Source: Streptomyces sp. NBC_00459
GTDB lineage: Bacteria > Actinomycetota > Actinomycetes > Streptomycetales > Streptomycetaceae
DNA length: 64,000 nt
Reading direction: 5' to 3'
NCBI RefSeq assembly: GCF_036013955.1
Contig: NZ_CP107903.1
Span: forward strand, 9,424,001 to 9,488,000
Shown here: piece after piece, positions 10,001-20,200 of the stretch
How the letters are laid out: the number at the start of each line of letters is the position of its first letter
Numbering within the stretch: position 1 is the stretch's first letter
Translations under genes and position numbers: made by a program
Notes under the pieces: model-generated
The model's input: only the letters and a program-made list of their open reading frames with translations
Told to the model about the DNA's origin: nothing
Databases searched by the model: none

Positions 10001-11200
10001 TACAGCGGCGAGCAGATGCACGTTTGCAAGGCTCAGGTCGTGCAGCGGGGCGTCGGCCGGTGTGTCGTCGAACAGGCCGCCCAAGCCCGGCAGGCCGAGT
10101 TCCGGCAGCCCGTCCTCCTTGCCGAGCGCGCCGAGGACGAGACGCAAGGCTTCCCACCGGTCCGCGTGCGAGGTGCCCCGGCGCCGACGGGATTGCCCGC
10201 GCAAACGGGCCGTCGAGAAGTAGTCGGCATATCGCTTGCGGGCCTCCGCCGGGGTCTTCGGCGGGTGGAGGGCGTCGCGGTCCTCGGCGACGAAGGCGAA
10301 CAGCAGGCGGTACACCAGTCGCAGCAACGCCTTGTGGTAGGTGTGGCGGTCGAAGTTCTCGCGCAGCGCGCTGTTCGCCGGATGCCTGAGGAAACCTGTG
10401 CCAAGCTCCTTGATCGCGAGTCGAACGCCTTCGCTGATGTCGTCCAGGAAACGTGCGCCCAGGCGGATCGCCGTGTCCCGCCACACCTCCAGCCAGCAGG
10501 TCCACTGCGTGCCGCCGTCTGGGCTCTCGAACCGGGAGGCGTGCAGGAGTCGGTACAGGACGACGAACTCGCTGAACAGCTCACCGTCGAAGATCGCCTC
10601 AAGGTCGAACTCCACGTAGGCGGCCGTGGCAAGCGCGGTGGAGTCGCGCAGCAGACGCAGCTGACGACCGTTGGTCAGTAGCGCCCACAAGTGGGCCTCA
10701 GTGCGGTTCAGAGCCTCCTGCAGCAGCGACTGAGGAGCCGGGGCCCCCGCTCCCCGGTGCTTGTCGAGCTGCACGTTCCACGCCGTGACGTGTACCAGCG
10801 TGTTATCGCGACGGTGGCTGATCGGGAACGTCTTCGTGCCGTCGTCTGACAGGATGCCCTGTTCTCCGACCGGAGTGAGGTGGCCGAAGCCCAGCGTCTC
10901 GAACAGCGGCTCCACCCAGTTGGCGCGGGCGTATCCGGTGCTGTCCGGGCGGACCGACGACTCCGGTTCGGCGGGCAGCTTCTCTCGCAGCTCGCGCCAC
11001 AGCGACTTGAGGTTGTCCCAATGGCGCTCTGCCTCGTCACGCACCGAACGGGAGCCCGGAATGCGGTAGTCGGAGGGAGCGAGACCCTTGAGATCCTTCG
11101 TGGGCCTGCCCTCGGAGATCCGCACCAGCATGTCGGCCGGCAGCAGCCCCCCGACCGTGTGGACGGCGGTGAACACCTGGTTGCGGGTGGTGGCGGACAT
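7070..11200 (-). CDS. drmMI: N6-adenine DNA methyltransferase, PglX/DrmMI-like
   Basis: This 1376-aa protein begins at ATG 11200, which overlaps the stop of the SNF2 helicase gene (ATGA). Motif I of gamma-class N6-adenine methyltransferases is visible as DPACGSGHFL near residue 515, and motif IV as NPPW near 795. It is far larger than an orphan methylase and has an Eco57I/PglX-like layout: an N-terminal helical region, the catalytic domain, and a long C-terminal target-recognition region. In class 1 DISARM and in Pgl/BREX such enzymes mark host DNA so the system can distinguish self. A helicase gene directly upstream and drmAB on the divergent strand favour DISARM. An open frame extends further upstream on the same strand, but this lies inside the SNF2 gene and is not coding. 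Confidence 0.82.
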   Translation of the reverse strand: MSATTRNQVFTAVHTVGGLLPADMLVRISEGRPTKDLKGLAPSDYRIPGSRSVRDEAERHWDNLKSLWRELREKLPAEPESSVRPDSTGYARANWVEPLFETLGFGHLTPVGEQGILSDDGTKTFPISHRRDNTLVHVTAWNVQLDKHRGAGAPAPQSLLQEALNRTEAHLWALLTNGRQLRLLRDSTALATAAYVEFDLEAIFDGELFSEFVVLYRLLHASRFESPDGGTQWTCWLEVWRDTAIRLGARFLDDISEGVRLAIKELGTGFLRHPANSALRENFDRHTYHKALLRLVYRLLFAFVAEDRDALHPPKTPAEARKRYADYFSTARLRGQSRRRRGTSHADRWEALRLVLGALGKEDGLPELGLPGLGGLFDDTPADAPLHDLSLANVHLLAAVRHLAVVRDTEAQRWRTVDYRTLDAEELGAIYESLLDLVPEASKDRAFELVPRAGNERKRTGSYYTPSSLVDVLLDSTLDPVIDAAQERGEKKAAEAKQTDGRETVVSELLSLTVCDPACGSGHFLVAAARRIAKRVAAVRKQTPEPTAEDVRSALHEVIARCVYGVDLNPMAVELAKVSLWMEALEPGKALGFLDAHVKLGNGLIGATPALLRGGVPDEAFKAVEGDDPSVAKSWLKRNKEEHQGIVTLDAEMEESVSVTNSAFAEDLRNLLDTSPTDKLGEVRRLAQRYRRWEKSAAYRDAMKIADAWCAAFMWEKTVSAPAPVTQRVFLSLQSEDGKGALKETHDEIGRLSEEYRFFHWHLEFPDVFSVPEDSSGLEVDPVTGWAGGFSCVLGNPPWDKVDFKDQEYFSVVEPSLAQLSGQKRRAAIAEWASENEEGDKYHAARRRVKSSFHFLGASGTYPQLRKGLAVKGVNSLQTDQLFTERFVSITGTEGRCGTVVPTQIATGAGAQFLFQDLSRRSVVKHLYDFENGQREKLFPAVDSRYQFALISLTGRGLSEPAARFAFFLGHPDELADGKAVFALSPEEIALINPNTGTLPVFRTRRDADLTGAIQRRVPVLVRDHRADGNPWHLSFKQFINLTDDSDLFREPTQLDSQGWHLEGNIFLRDGERMLPLYDAKMAHLFDHRWNSYYGLGNDDYERVPLEAKQDPYGAAQPRQWIQDAGLIPTTRKGNSVRISGVDERLKALEWSRGWLLGWRRVARVTDERTAIPAFLPRVGVGNTFPLMFPNVPPELCAALVSAQSSLVFDYVARQKVAGIDAGLRTWKQLPVPHPDNMAPHTAFLTPRTLELVYVSWEMEPLAKDLGDTGAPFVWSEDRRTQLRAELDAYFFHLYGVSREDADYILESFKTDNGGLKNNEIARYGEYRTKRLVLTEYDRMAAAGLTLENPLVEGETYTSTLTPPPGHGPRHEGRGQ

Positions 11201-14160
11201 CAGGCGGACACTCCAACCGAGACAGAGGCAGCGGCGGCAGCAGCGGCGGGCAGGTAGACGTACGCGCCGAGGATGTCGGCCGGCTTCTGGGCGGTGACCG
11301 ACAGACCCCGGACGATCTCGCCGGAGGCGACGCGCACCCGGCGGTGGGCCGCGTGCAGATCGGCGGCCAGATCGTCGCCGTACGTTTCCAAGTGGCCGTT
11401 CACGTCGGGTAGTTGATCGAGGATGCGGGTCATCGTGCGCTCCCCGAAGTGCGGGTCGGTGTTCTCCGACGCCGTCGCGTCCAGCAGCCCGGCCGCTCGC
11501 TCCGGCGGCAGCCACACCGCGTTCCTCGGCGCGCCCTCGAAGGCCAGCAGGCGCGCGTCCTCCGCGACCAGCTGCCGTTCGCCGCTCCGGGACGGCAGGG
11601 TGAGGTGGAAGCGGTAGCGGACCAGGAGCAGGGTCGTCCTGGTGCTCACCGCGTCCGTCGTGATCACTCCGCAGCGGCGGGCCGGGCGGGCGCCCTCCGC
11701 CCGGGTGTCCAGCGCGGCGTTGAGCACGTGGGACGCGAGTGCGCCCACCACCGGGTCGGTGCGGACCAGCGCCGCCTCCCCTCGCGCCACGGCCGGGTCG
11801 GTACGGAACGGGATCTCGCGGTCCTTCTCGACAACCTCTGCGCCCACCACCGGCGCCAGCGCGTCCCGCAGGCCCGCCGGGGTGCCGCCGACCTGTGCGG
11901 TGAAGTCGTCGCCGCTGTCGCGCAGTACGGCGTTCAGGGCGCCCAGTGCCTCTCGTGCGAAGGTCCGGATCTCGCCCGCCCCGCCCAGTGCCTCCCGGAT
12001 CGAGGCGACCTCGCGGGCCACCTCCTCCGGGTGGACGGAGCGCTGGGCGAACCGGGAGCGGGACTGCCGTTCGCGTTCCGCCGCCGAGTTCCAGTCGCTC
12101 TCCAGCTTCTCCTTGCCGACCTTGAAGGCGTCGGCGCCGAACAGGGCGTCCTCGTTCTCCCGGCCGCGCATCAGCAGCCACTCCACGATCGCGTCCGTCA
12201 CGCCCGTCGACAGCTCGTCCGGGACGGAGACCGAGATGCCGAGGTCCTTCTTGATCTGGCGGTGCTTCTTGATGAGCACCTCCAGGACCTTGCCGTCGAT
12301 GCCGTTGTCGTCGCCGTAGAGGGTGATGACCCGGACCTCGTCACGGCGCTGGCCGTAGCGGTCGACGCGGCCCTCGCGCTGGTCGTGGCGGGTGGGGTTC
12401 CAGGCCAGGTCGTAGTGGACGACGGCGTCGAAGTAGTGCTGGAGGTTGACGCCCTCCGAGAGGCAGTCCGTGGCGATCAGGACCCGGCGGGCCGCCGCGT
12501 CCTCGCCGGCCTCCGCCGCCAGCGCGTCGATCCGCTCGATGCGCTGCTGCGGCGACAGCTCGCCGGTGACCGCCTTGACGACCGTCCTCGCGCCCAAGGG
12601 GCCGCGCTTCTTCGTCTCCGGGTCGTTCGCGAGCTGCTCCGCCAGGTACTTGGCCGTCGGGATGTAGCGGCAGAAGACGATTGGGTTGTAGCCGTCGGCC
12701 AGCAGGGCCTTGAGGTGTTTGATGAGGGCCTTCAGCTTGAGGTCCTTCTCCGGGCCCTTCAACTGCGCCGCCAGGTCGGCCAGTTCGGCCAGCCGCGATT
12801 TCACCGGCCCCTCGTCGGCCCTCTCCTGCGTCTCCGCGCCCGGTGCCACGTCCATGCCCTCCATGGCGTCGCTGTCCGCCGCGTCGCTGTTGAGGGGAGC
12901 GCCCAGCTTGTCGGCCTCCTCCGCCGACGCCGCGATCGCCGCCGCTGAGCGCGTCGTCAGCGTCTGCGCCGCCGCGGCCGGGGACGACACCAGTGAGCGC
13001 AGCAGCGCGATCGCCGACCACCAGGCGATACGGGCCTCGCGCCGGCCCTGGCCGCCCGCCTCCTCGACGCGCTCGCTCGCGTATTCGATCGCGTCGTCCA
13101 GCAGGGCCCGGTACTCGGGGGACAACTTGTACGTCTCGTCCTTGAAGAAGCGGTCCGAGGGGAAGGCGGTGCGCTCGGCGAGGGAGTCGTCCGCCAGGCC
13201 GTCCTCCTTCGTCAGGTACTGGCGTACGTCCGCCCGCTTGCGGGCCACGAAGTGCTGGGCGAGCAGCTTCCTGCCGTTCTCCGACTCCAGGTTCACGTCC
13301 GCCAGCTCCGGTTTGACCAGGCCGAGCAGGTTCCGGAACGCCGACTCCTTGCCGCTGTGCGGGGTCGCCGTCACGAGCAGCAGGTGCCGTTCCGTGTCCT
13401 TGGCCACCCGGCGCAACAGCTCGTAGCGCAGCTGGTTCTGCGTGCTGGCCGACGTGTCGTCCGCGGCCACGCAGGTGTGGGCCTCGTCGACGATCACCAG
13501 GTCGGGGCAGTGGCGTACGAAGTCGTCGCGGTGGCGGGTGGACTTGATGAAGTCCGTCGACACGATCACGTTCGGGTACTTGTCGAACAACGACTGGCCC
13601 AGGTCCAGGCCACGCTCCAGGCGCGACACCGTCGAGGACAGGACCAGCTCGGCGTCGATGCCGAACTTGCCGCGCAGCTCCTGCTGCCACTGTTCGGCCA
13701 GGGCCGGGGAGCAGAGCACCGCGAGACCGCTCGCCTCGCCCTGTGCCAGCATCTCGCTCGCGATCAGGCCCGCCTCGATCGTCTTGCCGATACCGACGTC
13801 GTCCGAGATCAGCAGCCGTACCGTCTTCTGGCGCAGGGCCATCAGCAGCGGTACGAGCTGGTAGGCGCGGGGCTCGACCGCGATGCCCGCCAGGGAGCGG
13901 AACGGGCCCGCGCCCGAGCGAAAGCCGACCCGCAGGGCCGTGCGCAGCAGTCCCGCCGCCCGCTGGTCGCCGAGGTCGGCCGGCTCGGGCGGTGCGAAGC
14001 GGGCCTCCTCGACGGGCTCGAACGGGAGGACGGCCGCGATGTCGTCGTCCGAGCCGCCGAGCGGGCGCAGGACGAGCAGGTCGGGCTCGCTCTCGGGGAG
14101 CACCACCCACTCGCGGCCACGGGCCTTCACCAGGGATCCGGCGGAGAACGTGAATGCCAT
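11200..14160 (-). CDS. drmD: SNF2-family helicase, DrmD-like
   Basis: This 986-aa SF2 protein carries Walker A in ISDDVGIGKTIEAG near residue 123, IVDEAHT near 223, TATPHSGK as motif III, and a C-terminal helicase half with TDCLSEGVNLQ and REGRVDRYGQ near 590. This is the RapA/SNF2 arrangement of a dsDNA translocase. ATG 14160 lies 44 nt after the kinase-helicase stop, with an AGAGG about 12 nt upstream. Its stop overlaps the methyltransferase start. SNF2 helicase plus large N6-methylase is the signature pair of class 1 DISARM (drmD-drmMI). The longer frame continuing upstream of ATG 14160 is antisense-type noise within the neighbouring gene. Confidence 0.82.
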   Translation of the reverse strand: MAFTFSAGSLVKARGREWVVLPESEPDLLVLRPLGGSDDDIAAVLPFEPVEEARFAPPEPADLGDQRAAGLLRTALRVGFRSGAGPFRSLAGIAVEPRAYQLVPLLMALRQKTVRLLISDDVGIGKTIEAGLIASEMLAQGEASGLAVLCSPALAEQWQQELRGKFGIDAELVLSSTVSRLERGLDLGQSLFDKYPNVIVSTDFIKSTRHRDDFVRHCPDLVIVDEAHTCVAADDTSASTQNQLRYELLRRVAKDTERHLLLVTATPHSGKESAFRNLLGLVKPELADVNLESENGRKLLAQHFVARKRADVRQYLTKEDGLADDSLAERTAFPSDRFFKDETYKLSPEYRALLDDAIEYASERVEEAGGQGRREARIAWWSAIALLRSLVSSPAAAAQTLTTRSAAAIAASAEEADKLGAPLNSDAADSDAMEGMDVAPGAETQERADEGPVKSRLAELADLAAQLKGPEKDLKLKALIKHLKALLADGYNPIVFCRYIPTAKYLAEQLANDPETKKRGPLGARTVVKAVTGELSPQQRIERIDALAAEAGEDAAARRVLIATDCLSEGVNLQHYFDAVVHYDLAWNPTRHDQREGRVDRYGQRRDEVRVITLYGDDNGIDGKVLEVLIKKHRQIKKDLGISVSVPDELSTGVTDAIVEWLLMRGRENEDALFGADAFKVGKEKLESDWNSAAERERQSRSRFAQRSVHPEEVAREVASIREALGGAGEIRTFAREALGALNAVLRDSGDDFTAQVGGTPAGLRDALAPVVGAEVVEKDREIPFRTDPAVARGEAALVRTDPVVGALASHVLNAALDTRAEGARPARRCGVITTDAVSTRTTLLLVRYRFHLTLPSRSGERQLVAEDARLLAFEGAPRNAVWLPPERAAGLLDATASENTDPHFGERTMTRILDQLPDVNGHLETYGDDLAADLHAAHRRVRVASGEIVRGLSVTAQKPADILGAYVYLPAAAAAAASVSVGVSA

Positions 14161-14204
14161 AGCGATCGTCAAATCCTCTTGGTGGTCGGTCGAACCGTGG
14201 GCGG

Positions 14205-17200
14205 TCAGTTGGCGGCCGGGGAGCCGAAGTAGCGGGTGTTGGCGGCGGCTACGGCGTCCCAGTCGGCGTCGTGCGGGAAGCGGACCACGTCCCAGGTGGC
14301 GTCGAACAGCCGCTCCTCGGCGTCGGCGTCGCGCAGCGCGCTCGCCTCGGTGTCGGGGCCGTCGACGAACACCGCGACGTTGGCGCCCGGGAGCCGGTAG
14401 ACGAAGTCCGGTGCCGCGTTCGCCTCGGTCAGGAACACGTCCTTCTCGTCGGGAAGCCGAAGGCCGCGTGCCTTCGCCCAGCCCAGGAAGTCGCCCTGCG
14501 CGGCCAGTTCGGACGCCGACGTCTCGACGGCCGTCGGTTCGGCGGGGGACGCGGCCAGCAGTCGGCGGTACTGCTCCGAGCGGGACTCGCCCCGCGACTC
14601 GCGCCGCGCCGACGCCGTCGCGAACCGCACCAGCAGAGCGGCCACCGTGTGCCGGTTGATCTGGGCGTGGTCGAGCTGGTTGCCGTAGGTGAGCAGGCAC
14701 TCGTAGCAGCCGAGCGCGCAGGCCCGTCCCGGGCGGTGTTCCTCGTCGCCCTCGTCCTTGCCGTCCTCGGAGAAGTGGCAGATCTCCAGTGCTCGGAGGG
14801 CCGCCTTGGCGAGGGCGTCGTCCTCGGCCTGGAGGCGGCGCAGTACGCCGGCGCCGCCCTCGGCGGCCTCCGTGAACAGGATGCGGCGCCTGGGGCCGTC
14901 GTCCGGCGGCAGGAGTTCGCTGGACAGCTCGGCGTCCTCCAGCTCGAACGCGGCCTCGATGCCCCGTTCCAGCGCGTACATCAGCGTGAGCGCGACCGGC
15001 TCGGGCAGCGCCTCGTCGAGGGTGACCACGAGGATGTTGCGGCGGTCCTCCACGAACGGGATGACCCGCTTCTTGCGGCGCCGCTCGTTGCCGTCCTCGT
15101 CGACCGCCGGCAGCTCACTGAAGTCGCCGACCGCCTCGGCCGCGTCCTTGTCCTTCATCCAGCGTCCGTCGGCCAGGTCCAGCCAGTAGCCCGGCGGTTC
15201 CTCCGTACGGGCGCGTACCCGGCCGGTGTTGGTGATGCGGACGGTCGCGGAGTCGCCGTAGGCGATCTGCGCCAACCGGCCGTCCGGGTCCGTGATCGTC
15301 GCGTTGAGGCGGCCCTTGCGGATGCCGTGGTCGTGGAAGCGGTACGAGGTCTCCAGCCGGAAACCGGCCCGGCGCCGCTCCTCCTCGTCCGAGGAGATCC
15401 GCTCGCGGCGGGTGGTGTACACGGTGTGCAGGTGCAGCAGGCCGTAGGTGGCCGCGCCCAGCGTCTCGTCGCAGAAGCCGCAGCGGTCCTCGCGCTCCTT
15501 GGGCTCGTGGTGGTAGCCGCAGTTCGCGCAGCGGCGGGCCTCGCCGGTGGTCAGCTCGCCGGAGGAGTCCGGGGGCAGCTGGATGCGGGTGACCTGGTAG
15601 CGGGCGCCCTCGTGGTAGATGAGCGAGCCGGGGCCGAACTCGCGGATGGCGAGGAAGCGGGGGCGCTGGAGGTAGTCGCCGTCGCCGCGGCGGCGGCCGA
15701 TCGTCGGGATGTACGCGGCCAGCGGCAGGCGCGGGAAGCTGTAGCCGGGCAGGAAGCCCTCGGAGGCCAGGTAGCGGTAGGGGTTGAAGTCGGAGAGGAC
15801 CGACTTGCTGTCGACGCTCTCGTTCATCAGCAGGTTCAGCTGGGTCTCGGCCTCGCGGCGGCGGGCGTTGGCGCGGTTGCGGTCGCTCTCGGTGAGGCTG
15901 TAGTCCAGGCGGCGCCTGTTCTGGACGTACTGGTCGTCGAGGGCAGCCCGGAACAGGCTGCGCCAGCGGTCGAAGGCGCGGTCGAAGCGCTCGGCGACCG
16001 TCCGCACCTTGTCGTCGATCCAGTCGTCGTGCCACCAGGTGGTGTCCGCGAAGTCCTCGAACAGCGGGCCGAGGACGCGCAGGGCCGCGTTCACCGTGCG
16101 CCGCTGGGCACCGTCGTCGTGCGCCGCGTCCCGGATGTCCGGCAGCAGGTGCAGCGCCGGGTCCGGGCGGTCGCCGCCGTCCGGGTACGACACGTCGAGC
16201 ACCTCGGGGAGGGAACGGCCCAAGCGCAGGCCGGCCTCGGCGATCCAGATGCCCTGGAGGTGGGAGAGGACCAGGTCCTCGTTGGCGAGGTCCAGCCGGG
16301 GCGGGGCGACCGCGCCCGCCACCATCCGCTCGGAGCGGCGGAAGTAGTACTGGTCGTGGCTGTTGCCCGTCGCGCAGTACGTCGTGACCAGCGCGGGCTG
16401 GCCGCTGCGGCCCGCGCGGCCCGAACGCTGGGCGTAGTTGGCAGGCGTGGGCGGCACGTTGCGCATCATCACCGCGTTGAGCTCGGAGATGTCCACGCCC
16501 AGCTCCATCGTGGGAGAGCAGTACAGCAACTTCAACTCGGCCTTGCGGAAGGCCTCTTCGCGGGCCTCGCGGTCCGCGGGGGACACCTGGGCCGTGTGCT
16601 CGCGGGCGTACAGGCCCGACAGCGCGTCGGCCGTCTCCCGGTACAGCTTGAGGAAGAACGTGTTGATGCGCGGGCCGTCGCCGCTCTGATACGTGCGCGT
16701 CAGCGGATCGTGCGCGCCCGACTCGCCCTTGCCCGCGCGCCACACCAGCGACTGGGCGGCCACCCGGTAACCGGTCGTGGCGGCGGACGAGGCCCTGCGG
16801 TAGCGGCCGGCGCGCTGCGGAGCGGCCTCCACCTCCTTCACCAGGCCCGCCTTGGTCAGCACCTTCAGCAGCTCGGTGATGATCAGCTGGAGGTCGTCCT
16901 GGTGCAGGTCGCGGAAGGCACGGTCCGAGCGCCGCAGATACTTGCCGAACTTGCCGCGTGCCGACAGGAACAGGCTCGAACGGTCCGTGCCGGGCCGGGA
17001 CGGGTACGGGAAGGCGATGCCGACCCGGGGCTTGTCGGCGGAGGACAGCACCCACGGGTCGACCAGCCGCTCCTCGCTCGCGCGCTGGAGGGAGTCGAAG
17101 GTGTCGTCACGGAAGTACGAGACGTCGATGGCGAGGGAGCGGCGCATCTCGTCCAGCAGGGCCTTCGTGATCTCGGCCCGCAGCGCCGGATCGGCGTCCC

Positions 17201-20200
17201 GCAGTGCCTGGTGCGTGCCCTCCCAGCGGTCCTGCTTGGCGGCGACCCAGCCCAGGTCCTCGTAGTCGATCTCCAGCAGGCCCGTCTGTTCCAGGTTGGG
17301 CATGGTGATGCGCCAGCCGCGTTCGAGGTCGAGGTAGAGGCGGAAGGCGACCACGTCCCGCAGGGTGCGGGCCGCGTTGCGGGCCAGCGACGGCGGTAGG
17401 TCGGCCTCGCCCGTGTAGTCGGCGGGTGAGACGGCGAGGGCGTTGGTCACCGCCGAGGCGAGTTCCTCGTGGTGCAGGCCGTCGTCGCCGGTGTCCAGCG
17501 CCGCCCGGTACAGCGCGCCGCGCAGTTGGGTGATCTGCACGAAGTCGTTGAAGTGGCCCGCCTGGAGGGAGGCGTCCTGCCGGTTGTCGACGAAGGTGAG
17601 GAGCTTGCGCGCTTTCTTGTCGAGGGCCTCCTCCGGCACCGACTTCAGCGAGCGGACGATCGACGCCGAGACCAGCGAGGTCGCGGAGGAGCGGCCCTCC
17701 TGGTCCAGCGTCGCCAGCTTGGCGAAGTCCCGGCCGCGCGTCTGCTCGTACGCCACACCGCAGTGCAGGCAGAACAGGAACGGCGAGGGGACGAACGCGG
17801 CCTTCAGTTCGCCCCGGCCCTCGCGGCCGAACGCGTCGACGGTGACCGCCTTCGGCACCCGGTCGCGGTAGGTACGCTTGACGACCTCCTGGCCCTTGTC
17901 GTCCAACTCCAGCCAGGATTCCGGCAGTCGGCGGTCGTCCACCGCGTACTGCACGTTGGACGGCCACTCGCGCTCGTGGTCGACGTAGAGGTAGCCGTCG
18001 CCCTGTCGGCCGCCGGTCGCAGAGGTGTCGCGGCGGGCCTCGTAACGGACCTCGCCGTCCTTCTCCGTACGCCACACCGTCAGGTACTCCTGGCCGCACT
18101 CCCGGCAGAACGCCAGCGGGATCAGCGACTTGCCGCCGCTGCCCGGCTGTTCGAGCTGGTAGGAGCGGGTGAGGTGGCGGGAGGGCTTGTCCTCCAGGGT
18201 GACGTAGACGGTGTCGCCCTTGGAGAGGAACTGGTGCAGGCGGAACGCGAACAGCGGCCGTTCGTTGCGCGGGTTGAGCGCCTGCGAGCCGGCTTCCAGG
18301 GTGGCGCGGATCGCCTTCGCGCAACTCTCCTCGTCGACGCCCGACGTCTCGTGCAGCTCACGCGCCGCGACCTCGATCTTCGTGGGCGGCCGACGTACGA
18401 GGCGGCCCGTCGCGTCGTCCTCGACCAGGCCGAAGCGGTCCTCGATCCAGCGGGCCAGCGGGTCGCGCGCCAGGTCGTCGTAGGCGCGCGGAGCGGAGGA
18501 GGTGAGGCGCTCGGCCGGCACGGTGGCGGGCGCCTCACCGGTCGCCCTGACCAGGGTCTCGCCGATGACGTGCTCGGGGCGGACCGCCGTGCCGAACAGC
18601 GTGCTCGCCACACCGGCGACCACATGCCGTTGGTCCTCCAGCGTGCCCTCCGTCGACATGGTGGCCGAGGTGCCGATGCACTGGACGTTCTGCGCCTGAC
18701 AGGCCTCGCGGACCCGGCGGATCAGCAGGGCGACGTCGGCGCCCTGACGGCCGCGGTAGGTGTGCAGTTCATCGAAGACGAGGAACTCGAGGCCCCGCGC
18801 CATCTTGATGAGGCTCGCCCGGTCGGCCGGGCGGGTCAGCATCAGTTCCAGCATCACGTAGTTGGTGAGCAGGATGTCCGGCGGGTTGTCGCGGATCTCC
18901 TTGCGCTTCTCGTCGTTCTCCTGGCCCGTGTAGCGGGCGAAGGTGACCGGCTCACGGCCGGCGCCGTAGCCGTCGCGCAGGTACTTCTCCAGCTCCCGCA
19001 GCTGGCTGTTGGCGAGCGCGTTCATCGGATACACGATGATCGCCCGCACGCGCTTCGGAGCGTTAGGGCCCTCCTCGTCGCGCTCGTGCAGCACCTTGTC
19101 GACGATCGGGACGATGTAGGAGAGCGACTTGCCGGAGCCGGTGCCGGTCGTCAGGACGTAAGACGCTCCTGAGGCGGCGGCGTCGATGGCGTCGCGTTGA
19201 TGCCGGTGCAGGAGCAGCGGTCGGCCGTCGCAGACGGTGCCGCCCTCGGTCTTCTTCGCCTGGAAGATGCGGGCGCACTCGGGGTGCAGCACCTTCTGCT
19301 GGGCGAGTTCGACCACCGTGCCGCCGCCCTGGAAGAACGGGTTGAGCGACAGCCAGGGGTTCGGCCACTGGGACTTGGCGTCCAGGTCCTTCTCGACGTA
19401 CGCCTTGATGCGCTCGTCGCGGATGACGGTGCCGCCCTCCGTGAAGGAGCGGTAGTCGCGGATCAGCGTCTGATGGACACCGAAGACGTCCATGCCGACG
19501 CCGGAGCCGGTCACCGGGGCGGGTGGCCGCAGCGGGGCGGTCACCGGGGCCGGGGCGGTCTCGCGCAGGGGGAGCGTCGGGTCCCGCTCGCTCCAGACGG
19601 GGACGAGGCTGGTGCCGTCCGACGACGGTACGGCGAGGGGGAGCAGGGCGTCCCGCACGGTCACGGCGTCGGCCGGGCGGTTCGCCGGGTCCTTGGCCAG
19701 TAGCCGGTCGACGAGACGGGCGAGCTCGGCGGGGACCTCGCTGCGGATCGCGCGGACGGGGCTGGGCTCCTGGTGGACATGCAGCTCTGCGAGCTCGTAC
19801 GCCGACTCGCTCGTGAACGGAGGGACGCCGACCAGCATCTCGTACAGCACGCAGCCCAGCGCGTACAGGTCGGCGGCCTGGGTCACCTGCTTGGCCTGGC
19901 ACTGCTCGGGCGCCATGTAGCGGGCCGTGCCCACGCTGACCCCGGTGCTGGTCAGGCGGGTCTGGTCCGGGTCGTCGACGATGCTGCCCATGCCGAAGTC
20001 GAGCACCTTGACCGTGCCACCCCGCGTGAGCATGACGTTGGCGGGCTTCAGGTCCCGGTGGACCACGCCCTCAGCGTGCGCGGCGGCGAGTCCGGCGGCG
20101 ATCTGCGCGCCGATGGCGGCGACCCAGGCGACCGGGAGCTGGGACTCCTCCTCGATGAGGTCGCGCAGCGACTCGCCGTCCAGGAACTCCATCGCCAGGT

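Noticed and set aside
14271..17399. 1042-codon open frame on the plus strand opposite the kinase-helicase
   Set aside because: It has low-complexity Arg/Val/Gly-rich sequence and no family resemblance. It arises from third-position G/C bias opposite a real gene with full motifs.
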